64,000 nucleotides of DNA from Nocardioides sp. CFH 31398 (GCF_022436705.1 NZ_JAKUHT010000002.1:57744-121743); one strand, 5' to 3'. Counted from the stretch's first letter, positions 32,861 through 42,076 are shown. The notes: generated from the sequence alone by a model not told the origin. Numbers and translations are program-made.

Positions 32861-33007
32861 GCCGACGATCCTCGCAGGCACGACCGGCACGGGGCGGTCA
32901 CGACTGCCGCGACGGGCTCCGGTGTCGCGCTCAGCGGCCTTGTGGCTCCTGCGGACCCGGTCGCAGGATCGAGCCGACCTCCCCACCCGTCCCGACAGGA
33001 GCACCCC

Positions 33008-33520
33008 GTGAGCGACACCCCACCCGAGATCGAGAAGGCGCTCGCCGACGCGGACGCCGAGTTCGCGAGGCTGGACGACGCCCTCGCGCTGTGCTCGGAC
33101 GGCGACCTGCACCGCGGGCACTTCGACGGCGGGTGGACGCCGGCCGAGGTGGTCTCCCACATCCACGTCTGCGTGATCATGTGGCTCGGCAACCTGCGCC
33201 GGCTGGAGTGCGACCCGGACCTGCGCTTCTTCTACCGCGAGGCCATCGGCCACGACCTGACCGGTTTCCCGCCGCCCACGGTCGCGGAGGCCCGCGGCCA
33301 GCTGGAGACCACCCGCCGCACGATGGCCACCGCCGGCGGCGTCCTCACCGGCGAGCTCGCGGCGCGCGTCGTCGAGATCCCCGACCTGGGCACGATGACC
33401 GTCGAGGAGTGGACGCCGCTGATCGTCGGCCACGCCGCCATGCACGTCGGGCAGGCGCTGACGGTGATGGAGAACCGCGGCTTCGGCCCGTACGCCTCGA
33501 CCGCCGGCAGCGCGTCGTGA
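33008..33520 (+). CDS. DinB-like superfamily protein (mycothiol-dependent enzyme fold)
   Basis: 170 residues from GTG 33008. The four-helix DinB pattern shows a first metal ligand in EVVSHIHVC (H-x-H), a central LRRLECDPDLRFFYRE, and two histidines in VGHAAMHVGQALTVME. The family includes mycothiol-dependent maleylpyruvate isomerases, thiol transferases and the DNA-damage-induced DinB. Zinc or nickel binding by the histidines is inferred. Its stop overlaps the start of the following alcohol dehydrogenase gene (GTGA), so the two are coupled, suggesting a joint role in thiol-linked detoxification. Confidence 0.75.
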   Translation: MSDTPPEIEKALADADAEFARLDDALALCSDGDLHRGHFDGGWTPAEVVSHIHVCVIMWLGNLRRLECDPDLRFFYREAIGHDLTGFPPPTVAEARGQLETTRRTMATAGGVLTGELAARVVEIPDLGTMTVEEWTPLIVGHAAMHVGQALTVMENRGFGPYASTAGSAS

Positions 33521-34542
33521 GGGCCGCCGTCCTCACCGGGCTGGAGACCGTCGAGCTGCAGGAGCGCCCGGAGCCCACCGCCGACCCCGGCTGGGTCGTG
33601 GTGAAGGTCGAGTCGGCGTCGCTGTGCGGCACCGACGTCCACCAGTACGACGGCCGCATCGACACCCCCTTCCCGCGGGTGCCGGGCCACGACTTCGCCG
33701 GCGTCGTCGAGAGCGTCGGCGAGGGCGTCGACGAGGCGCTGCTCGGCACGAAGGTGGCGGTCAAACCGTCGCTGCCGTGCCGGGAGTGCGAGCAGTGCGG
33801 CAAGGGCAAGCCCGCCGACTGCCCGCGCAAGAAGCTGATCGGGCTGTGGTCCGACGGCTGCATGACCGAGAAGGTCACCGTCCCGTCGGTCAACCTCATC
33901 CCTCGCCCGGACGGCGTCGAGGCCTGGCAGGCGTCGCTGCTCGAGCCGCTGGCGGTCGGCCTCAACACGGTCGACCGGCTGCGGATCCTGCTCGGCGAGA
34001 CCGTCGTCGTCCTCGGGCAGGGCCCGATCGGGCTGGCGCTGACCCGGCTGTGCGCGCTGTCGGGCGCGGGCAAGCTGATCGTGACCGACGCCCGCGAGGC
34101 GCCGTTCGAGATCGCGCGGTCCTACGGCGCCACCGACTGCGTGAACGTCGCGGAGACCGACGACCCGAAGCAGGCGATCCTCGACCTGACCGAGAAGGGC
34201 GCGGGCGCCGACATCGTCATCGAGACCAGCGGCTTCCCCGCGTCGTCCGCGATGTGCCTGGACCTGGTCCGCAAGGAGGGCAAGCTCGCCCACATCGGCT
34301 GGGCCAACGACCTCCCGCCGCTCCCCGTCGTCCCGATCATGGCGAAGACGCTGACGGTGTTCGGGATCGGCGGCAACGGCGGCCGCGGCCAGTACGAGCG
34401 CGCCCAGGAGCTGGTCCGCACGGGCCGCTTCGACATGGGCCCGCTCGTCACCCACCGCTTCGGCCTCGACGACGTCGCCGAGGCCTTCGCCGTGGCGTCC
34501 TCCAAGCGGGACGGCGCGATCAAGGTGATCGTCGAGCCGTAG
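33517..34542 (+). CDS. zinc-dependent medium-chain alcohol dehydrogenase
   Basis: 341 residues from GTG 33517. Catalytic zinc ligands C37 (SLCGTD), H58 (GHDF) and a downstream acid; the structural zinc site C88, C91, C94 and C102. The Rossmann core is VVVLGQGPIGLALTRLCALS. The sequence follows the L-threonine/sorbitol dehydrogenase branch. It oxidises an alcohol with NAD(P)+. Coupled to the DinB-like gene, it may act with a mycothiol enzyme, but the substrate is not determinable. Confidence 0.9.
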   Translation: MRAAVLTGLETVELQERPEPTADPGWVVVKVESASLCGTDVHQYDGRIDTPFPRVPGHDFAGVVESVGEGVDEALLGTKVAVKPSLPCRECEQCGKGKPADCPRKKLIGLWSDGCMTEKVTVPSVNLIPRPDGVEAWQASLLEPLAVGLNTVDRLRILLGETVVVLGQGPIGLALTRLCALSGAGKLIVTDAREAPFEIARSYGATDCVNVAETDDPKQAILDLTEKGAGADIVIETSGFPASSAMCLDLVRKEGKLAHIGWANDLPPLPVVPIMAKTLTVFGIGGNGGRGQYERAQELVRTGRFDMGPLVTHRFGLDDVAEAFAVASSKRDGAIKVIVEP

Positions 34543-34545
34543 GGC

Positions 34546-35508
34546 TCAGGCAGCGTCGGCGAGCGTCGCCACGGGACAGCCGCTCCCGCAGGGGTGAGGC
34601 TCGACCCGCACCCCGCGGGAGCGGAGGAACCGCACCACGAGCACCGTGGTGCGACAGGTCGCCCCGAACACCTGCCGGTAGCCGAGACGAACGGTGGCGC
34701 CGCCCTGGGCCGCCAGCTCGAGGTCGCGCTGCAGGTCGTCCTCGCGCTGGGTGGCCGAGGCGTGGTGCGCCCGACCGTCGAGCTCGACCACGGCCTGCCC
34801 GTCGTACGACGCGTCGCGGTAGCGGGTGCCGGACGAGGTCACCACCCGGTCCTGCCAGCTGGCACGGGGCAGACCGTGCGCGCGCTCGACGCGGACGAGG
34901 TAGCCGTGCTCGAGGACGGAGGTCGTCCCGGCCCGCAGGTCGGTCGGGACGGCTGCGATCCAGGTGCGGCGGGTGAGGCGTGGACGGAGCTCGAGCGCGG
35001 CGAGCAGCCGCTCGGGAGTCGTCCGCCGGTCACCGCAGGCCTGGGCGAGCACGCCGACGGCGGCGAGGTCGTCACGGGCGTCGGCGGCGAGGCACAGGAC
35101 GGCGTCCTCGAGACGCTGGCGGGGAGGCGAGGTGGTCAGGCGCACCGTCTCGTCGAAGCGGGTGAGCCGCTTGACGACCACCCAGGGCGGTGTCCGTGGG
35201 CGCGAGCGGCGACGCTCGATCGCCACGTGCACGGGGCCGCTCGCGGAGGGTGGACGCAGGACCGACGCCCCGTAGAGGCCCGCCGGCCAGCACGAGAGCA
35301 CGGCGACCCAGGCGCGCTGTGGCCCGGTCAGCGGCCCGCAGTGGTCGACGAGGACTCCGGTCGTCGGCCGCGACCACCGCCCGGTGTCGACCATGCGGCA
35401 GAGGTCCTTGGGTCGGACGCCCGCGGCCACGGCCTGCCGCCGGGAGATCACCCCGTCCTGGCGGTCGAGGAGCTCCCGGACCTCGCGAACGCTGGTCGGG
35501 CTGGGCAC
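34546..35508 (-). CDS. AbiEi-like winged-helix and DUF559 nuclease-fold protein
   Basis: 320 residues from ATG 35508. The N-terminal part (REVRELLDRQDGVISRRQAV, then DTGRWSRPTTGVLVD) has the AbiEi-like antitoxin winged helix used by many actinobacterial proteins, and the C-terminal part (about 225-300; AVVELDGRAHHASATQREDD, RLGYRQVFG) matches the DUF559/Vsr-like endonuclease fold with E/D-x-D-x. Such fused proteins are widespread in the order and often near mobile DNA. A restriction or toxin-antitoxin role is not shown; no partner is seen next to it. Confidence 0.65.
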   Translation of the reverse strand: MPSPTSVREVRELLDRQDGVISRRQAVAAGVRPKDLCRMVDTGRWSRPTTGVLVDHCGPLTGPQRAWVAVLSCWPAGLYGASVLRPPSASGPVHVAIERRRSRPRTPPWVVVKRLTRFDETVRLTTSPPRQRLEDAVLCLAADARDDLAAVGVLAQACGDRRTTPERLLAALELRPRLTRRTWIAAVPTDLRAGTTSVLEHGYLVRVERAHGLPRASWQDRVVTSSGTRYRDASYDGQAVVELDGRAHHASATQREDDLQRDLELAAQGGATVRLGYRQVFGATCRTTVLVVRFLRSRGVRVEPHPCGSGCPVATLADAA

Positions 35509-35577
35509 GCCCGAAGGCTGCCCGAGATCGCCCTCGAGCGTCGCGCGCGCGGCAACGACCTGTGGACGACGCGATGT

Positions 35578-35617
35578 GTGGCGGATACGACCCCGGGATC
35601 GGGGTCATATCCGCCAC
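35578..35617 (-). terminator. 40-nt inverted repeat, probable terminator of the SCO6745-like gene
   Basis: GTGGCGGATA (35578-35587) pairs with TATCCGCCAC (35608-35617). After one C:A mismatch, GACCCCG (35589-35595) pairs with CGGGGTC (35600-35606) around loop GGAT. It starts 4 bp after the stop of the minus-strand gene at 35621 when read in that direction. No T run. An operator role is also possible since the outer arms hold A/T bases. Confidence 0.55.
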
Positions 35618-35620
35618 GGA

Positions 35621-36523
35621 TCACCCCGCGGCGTGCTTGTACGGGTCGGGCGGGAACCAGCCGGCGGCGACGACCTGGTCGGACCAGGCCCGGACGCGGG
35701 CGGCGAGGGGGTCGAGGTCGGAGCCGAGCCGGTCGACGACGGGCTGCTCGGAGGCGTCGGTGGTGGCCTCGAGGCCGTCGCGCAGGGTGCGGCCGGCGGG
35801 GGTGATGGTGTCGCCGTCGGCGAGGCCGCGCTCCTCGAGGGAGCGGCGTCCGGCGGCCATGACCTCGGGGGACCAGCCGCGGGTGCCGGTGTAGGCGTCG
35901 GGCTCCCAGCCGACCCAGAGCTCGGTGAGCATGTTGGCGGTGACGCCGTCGAGGCCGGCGCCGACGCAGGCGGTGAGGTGGGCGTCGCCGCGGTGCTCGC
36001 GCAGGACGGTGCAGGCGTGCCACAGCCGCGCCCACGGCTCGTCGGGGACGTCGAGGGCGTGCAGCCCGGCGTAGAACGGGCGGCCCAGCATCGAGTGGCC
36101 CGCACCCGCGGCCAGCAGCGCGTCGGCCGTCTCGCGGACCTCCGGCCCGGGCTCGCCGCAGGCGGCGGTGAGGGTCGCGGTGACGCCCTCGACGCGGGCG
36201 GCGCGGATCTCGGCCAGCGAGCAGCGGGAGCGGGCGTCGTCCCACACGCCCCTGACCAGGCCGGGCTCGAAGACGCCGAACGCCGCGGCGACGACCTCGC
36301 CCTCGGGCTCGCCGAGCTGGCTGCCGCGCCCCCACACGTAGCCGGTGAGGAAGTCGAGGCCGTGCGCCGCGAGGGCGTCGTACGCCGGCTCCCCCCAGTA
36401 GCAGCACATGGCGACGGCCTCCATGGCGTCGCGGAGGCGGCGGGCCGGCGTGTGCCAGTCCAGCTCGTGGGCCTCGCCCTCCCGGGGGGCGAAGAAGGCG
36501 GCGCGGGCGTCGGCGTAGTCCAT
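35621..36523 (-). CDS. SCO6745-family (SalK-like) protein
   Basis: 300 residues from ATG 36523. It matches the SCO6745/SalK family: DALAAHGLDFLTGYVWGRGS, then LGEPEGEVVAAAFGVFEPGL, then GHSMLGRPFYAGLHALDVP, and a C-terminal helix-rich region with ITPAGRTLRDGLEATTDA that resembles the MarR-like/phage regulator tail. The family is named but its biochemistry is not settled; some members lie beside heme or salinosporamide genes. No operon partner is near. It is divergent from HMG-CoA lyase. Confidence 0.75.
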   Translation of the reverse strand: MDYADARAAFFAPREGEAHELDWHTPARRLRDAMEAVAMCCYWGEPAYDALAAHGLDFLTGYVWGRGSQLGEPEGEVVAAAFGVFEPGLVRGVWDDARSRCSLAEIRAARVEGVTATLTAACGEPGPEVRETADALLAAGAGHSMLGRPFYAGLHALDVPDEPWARLWHACTVLREHRGDAHLTACVGAGLDGVTANMLTELWVGWEPDAYTGTRGWSPEVMAAGRRSLEERGLADGDTITPAGRTLRDGLEATTDASEQPVVDRLGSDLDPLAARVRAWSDQVVAAGWFPPDPYKHAAG

Positions 36524-36646
36524 GGCGGCAGGATGCCCCCGCCGGGCCGGTGACGAGAAGGGCCGCGGGCGTGGTTCGCGGCGACGGGACACGGCTTCGC
36601 ACCGGGCGGCTACTGCCCGCTGGACGGCACCGGGAGGATCGACCGG

Positions 36647-37555
36647 GTGAGTGCCGTCGAGCTCGTCGAGGTGGGTCCGCGCGACGGACTCCAGAACGAG
36701 GACCGAGCCCTGCCCCCCGAGACCCGCGTGGCGCTGGTCGAGCGCCTGGTCGCGGCCGGCGTACGACGCCTGGAGACGGTGAGCTTCGTGCGCCCCGACC
36801 GGGTGCCCCAGATGGCGGGGGCGGAGGAGGTGATGGCCGCGGTGCCGACCACGGCGCCCGACGGCACGCCGCTCACCCACGTGGGGCTGGTCCTGAACGA
36901 GCGGGGCGCGCGCCGTGCGGTCGAGACGGCGGTGGGGGAGATCAACGTGGTCGTCCCGGTCACCGACGAGTTCTGCACCCGCAACCAGGGGACGACGGTC
37001 GACGGGATGCTCGACCACGCGGCCGCCGCGGTCGAGGTCGCCCGCGGCGCCGGCGTCGGGACGTCGGTGACGCTCGCCGTCGCGTTCGGCTGCCCCTTCG
37101 CCGGCACCGTGAGCACCGAGCACGTCGCCGGCGTCGTCGACCGGGTCCTGGCGCTCGGCGTCGACGAGCTCGCCTTCGCCGACACCGTCGGGGTCGGCGT
37201 CCCCACGCAGGTCGCCGCGCTGGCCGACCTGCTGCCGCGGCTGCCCGACGCGCCCCGGCTGCGCTTCCACTTCCACAACACCCGCAACACCGGGTACGCG
37301 AACGCCTGGGCGGCCGTCGCGCTCGGACGGCGGGTCGCGCTCGACGCCTCCGTCGGGGGGTTCGGCGGGTGCCCGTTCGCGCCGGCGGCGACCGGCAACA
37401 TCGCCTCGGAGGACCTCCACTACATGCTCGAGCGCGCCGGCGTCGCCGTCACGCCCGTCGACCGGGGCGCCCTCGTGGACACCGCGGGGTGGCTGTCGAA
37501 GGAGCTCGACAGCGGGGTCCAGGCGCTGCTCGGCAAGGCCGGGGAGCCCGCGTGA
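36647..37555 (+). CDS. hydroxymethylglutaryl-CoA lyase family protein
   Basis: 302 residues from GTG 36647, GGGAGGATC about 8 bp upstream. TIM-barrel lyase with the catalytic R12-D13 in VEVGPRDGLQNE, the metal ligands in HFHNTRNTG, and catalytic C242 in GGFGGCPFAP, followed by ATGNIASED. It cleaves HMG-CoA (or a related 3-hydroxyacyl-CoA) to acetyl-CoA and an oxo product. The last step of leucine degradation is the usual role, but the coupled CaiB and E1-like genes point to another branched acid. It is the first gene of a three-gene coupled operon. Confidence 0.93.
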   Translation: MSAVELVEVGPRDGLQNEDRALPPETRVALVERLVAAGVRRLETVSFVRPDRVPQMAGAEEVMAAVPTTAPDGTPLTHVGLVLNERGARRAVETAVGEINVVVPVTDEFCTRNQGTTVDGMLDHAAAAVEVARGAGVGTSVTLAVAFGCPFAGTVSTEHVAGVVDRVLALGVDELAFADTVGVGVPTQVAALADLLPRLPDAPRLRFHFHNTRNTGYANAWAAVALGRRVALDASVGGFGGCPFAPAATGNIASEDLHYMLERAGVAVTPVDRGALVDTAGWLSKELDSGVQALLGKAGEPA

Positions 37556-38766
37556 GCGACCCCGACGTGCGGCTGGACCGCGACCGCCCCCTCGCCGGCC
37601 TGCGCGTCGTCGAGCTCGGCAACTTCATCGCCGCGCCCACGGCCGGCCGCCTGCTGGCCGACTTCGGCGCCGAGGTCGTCAAGATCGAGCGGCCGCGCAC
37701 CGGCGACGAGCTCCGCAACTGGCGCCTGTACGCCGGGGACACCTCGATGCTGTTCCGCACCATCAACCGCGGCAAGCGCTCCGTCGCGCTCGACCTCAAG
37801 GAGCCGGAGGGCCGCGACGCCGTCCTCGCGCTGCTGGCGCGCTCCGACGCGCTGCTGGAGAACTTCCGCCCCGGCACGCTCGACCGCTGGGGCCTCGACG
37901 CGGCGACGCTGACCCGCGTCAACCCGGAGCTCGTGGTGGCGCGGGTGTCGGCGTACGGCCAGACCGGGCCGATGTCGCGGCGTCCGGGGTTCGCGGCGGT
38001 GGCCGAGGCCTTCGGCGGCATGCGGGAGCTCGTCGGCGAGGCCGACCGGCCGCCCGCGCGGGTCGGGGTGAGCATCGGCGACTCGATCGCGGGCCTGTAC
38101 GCCGCGTTCGGGATCGTCATGGGGCTCTTCGACCGCGAGCAGCGCCGCCGGCTGTCGCAGCCCGCCGTCGGGCCCGACGAGCGCCACGTCGACGTCGCGC
38201 TGCATGAGGCGGTGTTCTCGATGATGGAGTCGTTGGTGCCCGACTACTCGGCGTACGACGTGCTCCGCGAGCGCACCGGCGGACGGATGGAGGGCATCGC
38301 GCCGTCCAACGCCTACCAGTGCGGCGACGACGTCTCGGTGGTCGTCGCGGGCAACGCCGACAACATCTTCGGCACCTTCATGCGGACCATCGGCCGCGAC
38401 GACCTCGCCGACGACCCCGACCTGGCGCGCAACGCCGGCCGGTGGGCGCGCCGCGACGAGCTGGACGCGGCCATCGAGTCGTGGACCCACGCCCGCACCC
38501 GCGCCGAGGTGCTCGCCGCGCTGGAGGAGGCCGGCGTCCCGTCGGGCCCGATCTATGTGGCGCCGGACATCCTCGACGACCCGCAGTACGCCGCCCGTGA
38601 CATGGTCCAGTACCGCTCCGTCGACGTGGGGGGCTCCGACCGCGAGGTCGCGTTCCCCGGCGTCGTGCCGCTGCTGGGCGAGCGGTCCCTGCCCGTGAAC
38701 GACCCCGGCCCGGACCTCGGGGCCGACACCGAGGCCGTGCTGGCCGAGCTGGAGGACGAGCGATGA
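37552..38766 (+). CDS. CaiB/BaiF-family CoA transferase
   Basis: 404 residues from GTG 37552, overlapping the stop of the lyase gene (GTGA). Family III CoA transferase pattern: LAGLRVVELGNFIAAPTAGR at the N terminus, EVVKIERPRTGDELRNW, then INRGKRSVALDLK and FRPGTLDRWGLD; catalytic aspartate D177 in GVSIGDSIAG. It moves CoA between acids through a mixed anhydride with D177. The acid is unknown. Placed between an HMG-CoA-lyase-like gene and an E1-like gene, it probably activates the substrate of the pathway. Confidence 0.92.
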   Translation: MSDPDVRLDRDRPLAGLRVVELGNFIAAPTAGRLLADFGAEVVKIERPRTGDELRNWRLYAGDTSMLFRTINRGKRSVALDLKEPEGRDAVLALLARSDALLENFRPGTLDRWGLDAATLTRVNPELVVARVSAYGQTGPMSRRPGFAAVAEAFGGMRELVGEADRPPARVGVSIGDSIAGLYAAFGIVMGLFDREQRRRLSQPAVGPDERHVDVALHEAVFSMMESLVPDYSAYDVLRERTGGRMEGIAPSNAYQCGDDVSVVVAGNADNIFGTFMRTIGRDDLADDPDLARNAGRWARRDELDAAIESWTHARTRAEVLAALEEAGVPSGPIYVAPDILDDPQYAARDMVQYRSVDVGGSDREVAFPGVVPLLGERSLPVNDPGPDLGADTEAVLAELEDER

Positions 38767-41141
38767 CCGAGACCACCGAGCGATCAGCGGCCACGTCGAG
38801 CGGCGACGGCCCCGACCTCGAGACGCTGCGGGCGATCTCGCGCCGGGTGCTGTGGCTGTCGTCGGCGATCGTGGACGCCGCCAACCGCCAGCGGCCCAAC
38901 GACACCGGCGTGAAGGTCGGCGGCCACCAGGCGTCGTCCGCGTCGATGGTCGACATCTGCGTGGCGCTGTGGTTCCACGAGCTGACGGCGCGCGACCGGG
39001 TGTCGGTCAAGCCGCACGCCTCGCCGGTCCTGCACGCCATGAACTACCTGCTCGGCGACCTCGACGCGTCGTACCTGACGACGCTGCGCGAGAAGGGCGG
39101 GCTGCAGGCCTACCCGTCTCGGTCGAAGGACCCCGACACCGTCGACTTCTCCACCGGCTCGGTCGGCATCGGCGCGACGGCGACGCTGTGGGCGGCGATC
39201 GCGCACCGCTACGTGCGCTCGCAGTTCCCCGCGGTCCACTCGGACGAGGGGTCTCCTGAGCACCCCGGCCGCTTCGTCAGCCTGCTGGGGGACGCCGAGC
39301 TGGACGAGGGCGCCATCTGGGAGGCCGTCGCCGACAGCCAGGTCGCCGGGCTCGGCGAGCTGCTGTGGGTCGTCGACATGAACCGGCAGTCGCTGGACCG
39401 CGTCGTCCCCGACATCCAGATCGAGCGGCTCCAGGCGATGTTCTCGGCCGCGGGCTGGCAGGTCGTCACCCTGAAGTGGGGCCGGCTGATCTCGGCGCTG
39501 TTCGAGCGCCCGGGCGGCGACGAGCTGCGCCGGCGGCTCGAGGCGATGCCGAACGAGGAGTACCAGCGGATCCTGCGCGCCGACTCGACCGAGGTCGCCG
39601 AGCGGATCATGGGCGGCGACGAGGCGACCGGGTCCGACGAGCTGTGGGCGCTGCTGCAGTCCGTGCCGACCGCGCACCTCGCGGCCGCCGTCCGCGACCT
39701 CGGCGGGCACGACCTCGGGCTGCTCGTCGACACCTTCGGCAGCATCGACACCACCCGGCCCACGGTGGTGTTCGCCTACACGGTCAAGGGCCGCGGTCTG
39801 CCGACCGAGGGCCACCCGAACAACCACTCGGCGCTGCTGACCGAGGCGCAGATGCGGGCGCTGGCCGACGCCTGCGGGACGTCGCTCGAGGACCCGTGGG
39901 CGGGCTTCGCCGACGACAGCGCCCCCGGGGCGCTCTGCGCGCGGCGTCGGACGGCGCTCGCCCGGACGCCGCACGTGCCGGGGGAGCGGGTCGACGTCCC
40001 GCTCGAGCTGGGGCACCCGCACCGCAAGGCCATCTCCACGCAGGCGGTGCTCGGGCGGATGCTCGCCGACCTCGTCCGCGACGCCCCGCAGGTGGCGCAG
40101 CGCGTGGTCACGTGCAGCCCCGACGTGGCGTCGTCCACGAACCTGGGCGGCTGGATCAACAAGACCGGCGTCTGGGCCTCCTCGGAGCGCCGCGACTGGT
40201 TCGCGGACGACGCCGAGCGGGTGCTGCGCTGGTCCGAGGCGCAGGGCGGGCAGCACATCGAGCTGGGCATCGCCGAGGTCAACCTCGTCGGCCTGCTCGC
40301 CGAGCTCGGCGCCACGTGGTCGCGGTGGGGCGAGCGGCTGATCCCGATCGCCACCCTCTACGACCCGTTCCTGGCCCGCGCGCTGGAGCCGTGGTCGTTC
40401 GGGATCTACGCGGGCGGGCAGTCGATCCTCGTGGGGACGCCGTCCGGGGTGACCCTGGCCTCCGAGGGGGGCGCGCACCAGTCGGTCTCGACCCCGTCGA
40501 TCGGGCTCGAGCAGCCGGGCTGCGTGGCCTGGGAGCCGGCGTTCGCGCAGGACCTCGAGTGGACCTTCCTCCACGCCATGCGCTCCGTCGGGGTGCCGGG
40601 CGGGACGTCGGCGTACTTCCGCCTGTCGACCCGTCCGCTCGACCCGGCGCTGGCCCGGGTGCCCGAGGACGCCGCGCTGCGCGAGCGTCGACGTCGCCAG
40701 TCGGTGGCGGGCGGCTACCGCCTCACCGACCACGACCCGGCCACCGAGGACGTCGTCCTGGTCGGCGCCGGGGCGGTGATGCCCGAGGTGCTCGCGGCGG
40801 CCGACCTGCTGGCCGAGCGCGGGCTGGTCGCCGGTGTGGTCTGCCTGACCAGCGCCGACCTCGTGTTCCGGTCCTTCCAGCAGCGGGGGAGTCGCGACGC
40901 CGGCGTCGGGTCGGGGATCCTCGACCTGCTCCTGCCCCCGCAGCACCGGGCGCCGATCGTCACCGTGCTCGACGGCCACCCGCACACGTTGTCGTTCCTC
41001 GCCGGCGCCCGGGGCGACCGGATCCGCTGCCTGGGCGTCACCGAGTTCGGCCAGTCCTCGAGCCTCACCGACGCCTACGCCCACCACGGGCTCGACGCAG
41101 GCTCCGTCGCGGGCGCCGCGCTCGACCTCCTGGGGCGGTAG
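38763..41141 (+). CDS. homodimeric E1-type 2-oxo acid dehydrogenase (AceE/MdeB-like), transketolase fold
   Basis: 792 residues from ATG 38763, overlapping the stop of the CoA transferase gene (ATGA). Thiamine diphosphate enzyme: the motif GDAELDEGAIWEAV (about 175-188) with the N/D region near VVDMNRQSLD (about 203-212) forms the ThDP signature. It begins VKVGGHQASSASMVDI, then RVSVKPHASPVLHAMNYLLG, and YPSRSKDPDTVDFSTGSVGI, as in AceE-type E1 proteins; it ends in a transketolase C-terminal domain. It is shorter than AceE (near 890 residues). Some such proteins decarboxylate 2-oxobutyrate after methionine lyase. No lipoyl E2 gene adjoins it, so it may use the shared E2. Confidence 0.88.
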   Translation: MTETTERSAATSSGDGPDLETLRAISRRVLWLSSAIVDAANRQRPNDTGVKVGGHQASSASMVDICVALWFHELTARDRVSVKPHASPVLHAMNYLLGDLDASYLTTLREKGGLQAYPSRSKDPDTVDFSTGSVGIGATATLWAAIAHRYVRSQFPAVHSDEGSPEHPGRFVSLLGDAELDEGAIWEAVADSQVAGLGELLWVVDMNRQSLDRVVPDIQIERLQAMFSAAGWQVVTLKWGRLISALFERPGGDELRRRLEAMPNEEYQRILRADSTEVAERIMGGDEATGSDELWALLQSVPTAHLAAAVRDLGGHDLGLLVDTFGSIDTTRPTVVFAYTVKGRGLPTEGHPNNHSALLTEAQMRALADACGTSLEDPWAGFADDSAPGALCARRRTALARTPHVPGERVDVPLELGHPHRKAISTQAVLGRMLADLVRDAPQVAQRVVTCSPDVASSTNLGGWINKTGVWASSERRDWFADDAERVLRWSEAQGGQHIELGIAEVNLVGLLAELGATWSRWGERLIPIATLYDPFLARALEPWSFGIYAGGQSILVGTPSGVTLASEGGAHQSVSTPSIGLEQPGCVAWEPAFAQDLEWTFLHAMRSVGVPGGTSAYFRLSTRPLDPALARVPEDAALRERRRRQSVAGGYRLTDHDPATEDVVLVGAGAVMPEVLAAADLLAERGLVAGVVCLTSADLVFRSFQQRGSRDAGVGSGILDLLLPPQHRAPIVTVLDGHPHTLSFLAGARGDRIRCLGVTEFGQSSSLTDAYAHHGLDAGSVAGAALDLLGR

Positions 41142-41272
41142 CGGGGCCGGCGCCGGGTCGCTGCCTGCACCACCCAGGCGATCCCGGAGGGCGAGACGGC
41201 CGGAATGCCGGGGACGGCTTCCTACGCTGTGGTCGTCGTCACAACGGTTCTCCCGCCCCCGGAGGTCCTCCG

Positions 41273-42010
41273 ATGTCCCTCGCCGCCGTCCCCACCCTGC
41301 CGTTCGCGGAGCGAGTGCTCGTGCTCGCCTGCAGCGCCCGCCGGGACGCCGCGCGGCGGGCCGGGCCGCTGGGACTGCGGGCGCGGGTGCCGGGGGTCGT
41401 GCTCGAGGCGCCGGCGGCGGCGGTCGAGGTGCTGCTGGCCGAGCTGCTGCCCACCTGCCGGGCCCCGGTCGGCGCGGGCCTCGAGGTCGACGTCGACGTC
41501 GCCAGCGAGGCGGGTCAGGGGGTGGTGCGGGCCGCGGAGTTCCTGCTCGCCGAGCTCGACCGTCCCGGCGGGCTGGCGACCTGTGCCGTCGCGCGGGCCG
41601 AGCTCGAGCGCTACGTCCTCACCCGGGTGCTGCTCGGCGGGCGCCACCGGTGGGCGGAGGCCCTCGCCGACCACGACGACCGCTCCCGGCTGGGTCGCCT
41701 CGCCCCGGTGGTGGCGTACGTCGAGGAGCACGCCGACGCCGAGCTCACCCCCGAGCTGCTGGCGCGGGTCGGCTGCGTCAGCGTCCGCACCCTGCACGCC
41801 GCGTTCGCGGAGCGGCTGGGGGTCCCGCCGATGGCGTACGTGCGGACCGTCAGGCTCGCGAGGGTCCGCGCCGAGCTGCTCGCGGGCGACCCCGACGGCG
41901 TCCGCGTCACCGACGTCGCCACCCGCTGGGGGTTCTTCCACCAGTCCCGGTTCGCCCAGCAGTACCGCGAGCGCTTCGGGGAGCTCCCCAGCCAGACCCT
42001 GGCGCGCTGA
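41273..42010 (+). CDS. AraC-family transcriptional regulator
   Basis: 245 residues from ATG 41273, with GGAGG 7 bp upstream. The C-terminal AraC/XylS domain (about 140-245) has YVEEHADAELTPELLARVGC, SVRTLHAAFAERLGVPPMAY, VRLARVRAELL and VATRWGFFHQSRFAQQYRERFG. The N-terminal domain (about 1-130) is helical and differs from the cupin sensor of AraC, so its inducer is unknown. It is next to and upstream of the aldehyde dehydrogenase gene in the same direction and is likely its regulator. Confidence 0.87.
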   Translation: MSLAAVPTLPFAERVLVLACSARRDAARRAGPLGLRARVPGVVLEAPAAAVEVLLAELLPTCRAPVGAGLEVDVDVASEAGQGVVRAAEFLLAELDRPGGLATCAVARAELERYVLTRVLLGGRHRWAEALADHDDRSRLGRLAPVVAYVEEHADAELTPELLARVGCVSVRTLHAAFAERLGVPPMAYVRTVRLARVRAELLAGDPDGVRVTDVATRWGFFHQSRFAQQYRERFGELPSQTLAR

Positions 42011-42076
42011 GCGAGGGGGCATCGGACGGCAGCGAGCGGATAGCGGACGGCGCACGACGGACCTAGCGTCAGTCGG

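Noticed and set aside
38784..41087. 767-residue open frame on the minus strand across the E1-like gene
   Set aside because: Composition is Arg/Gly/His-rich and featureless; the plus strand codes for a recognisable ThDP enzyme.
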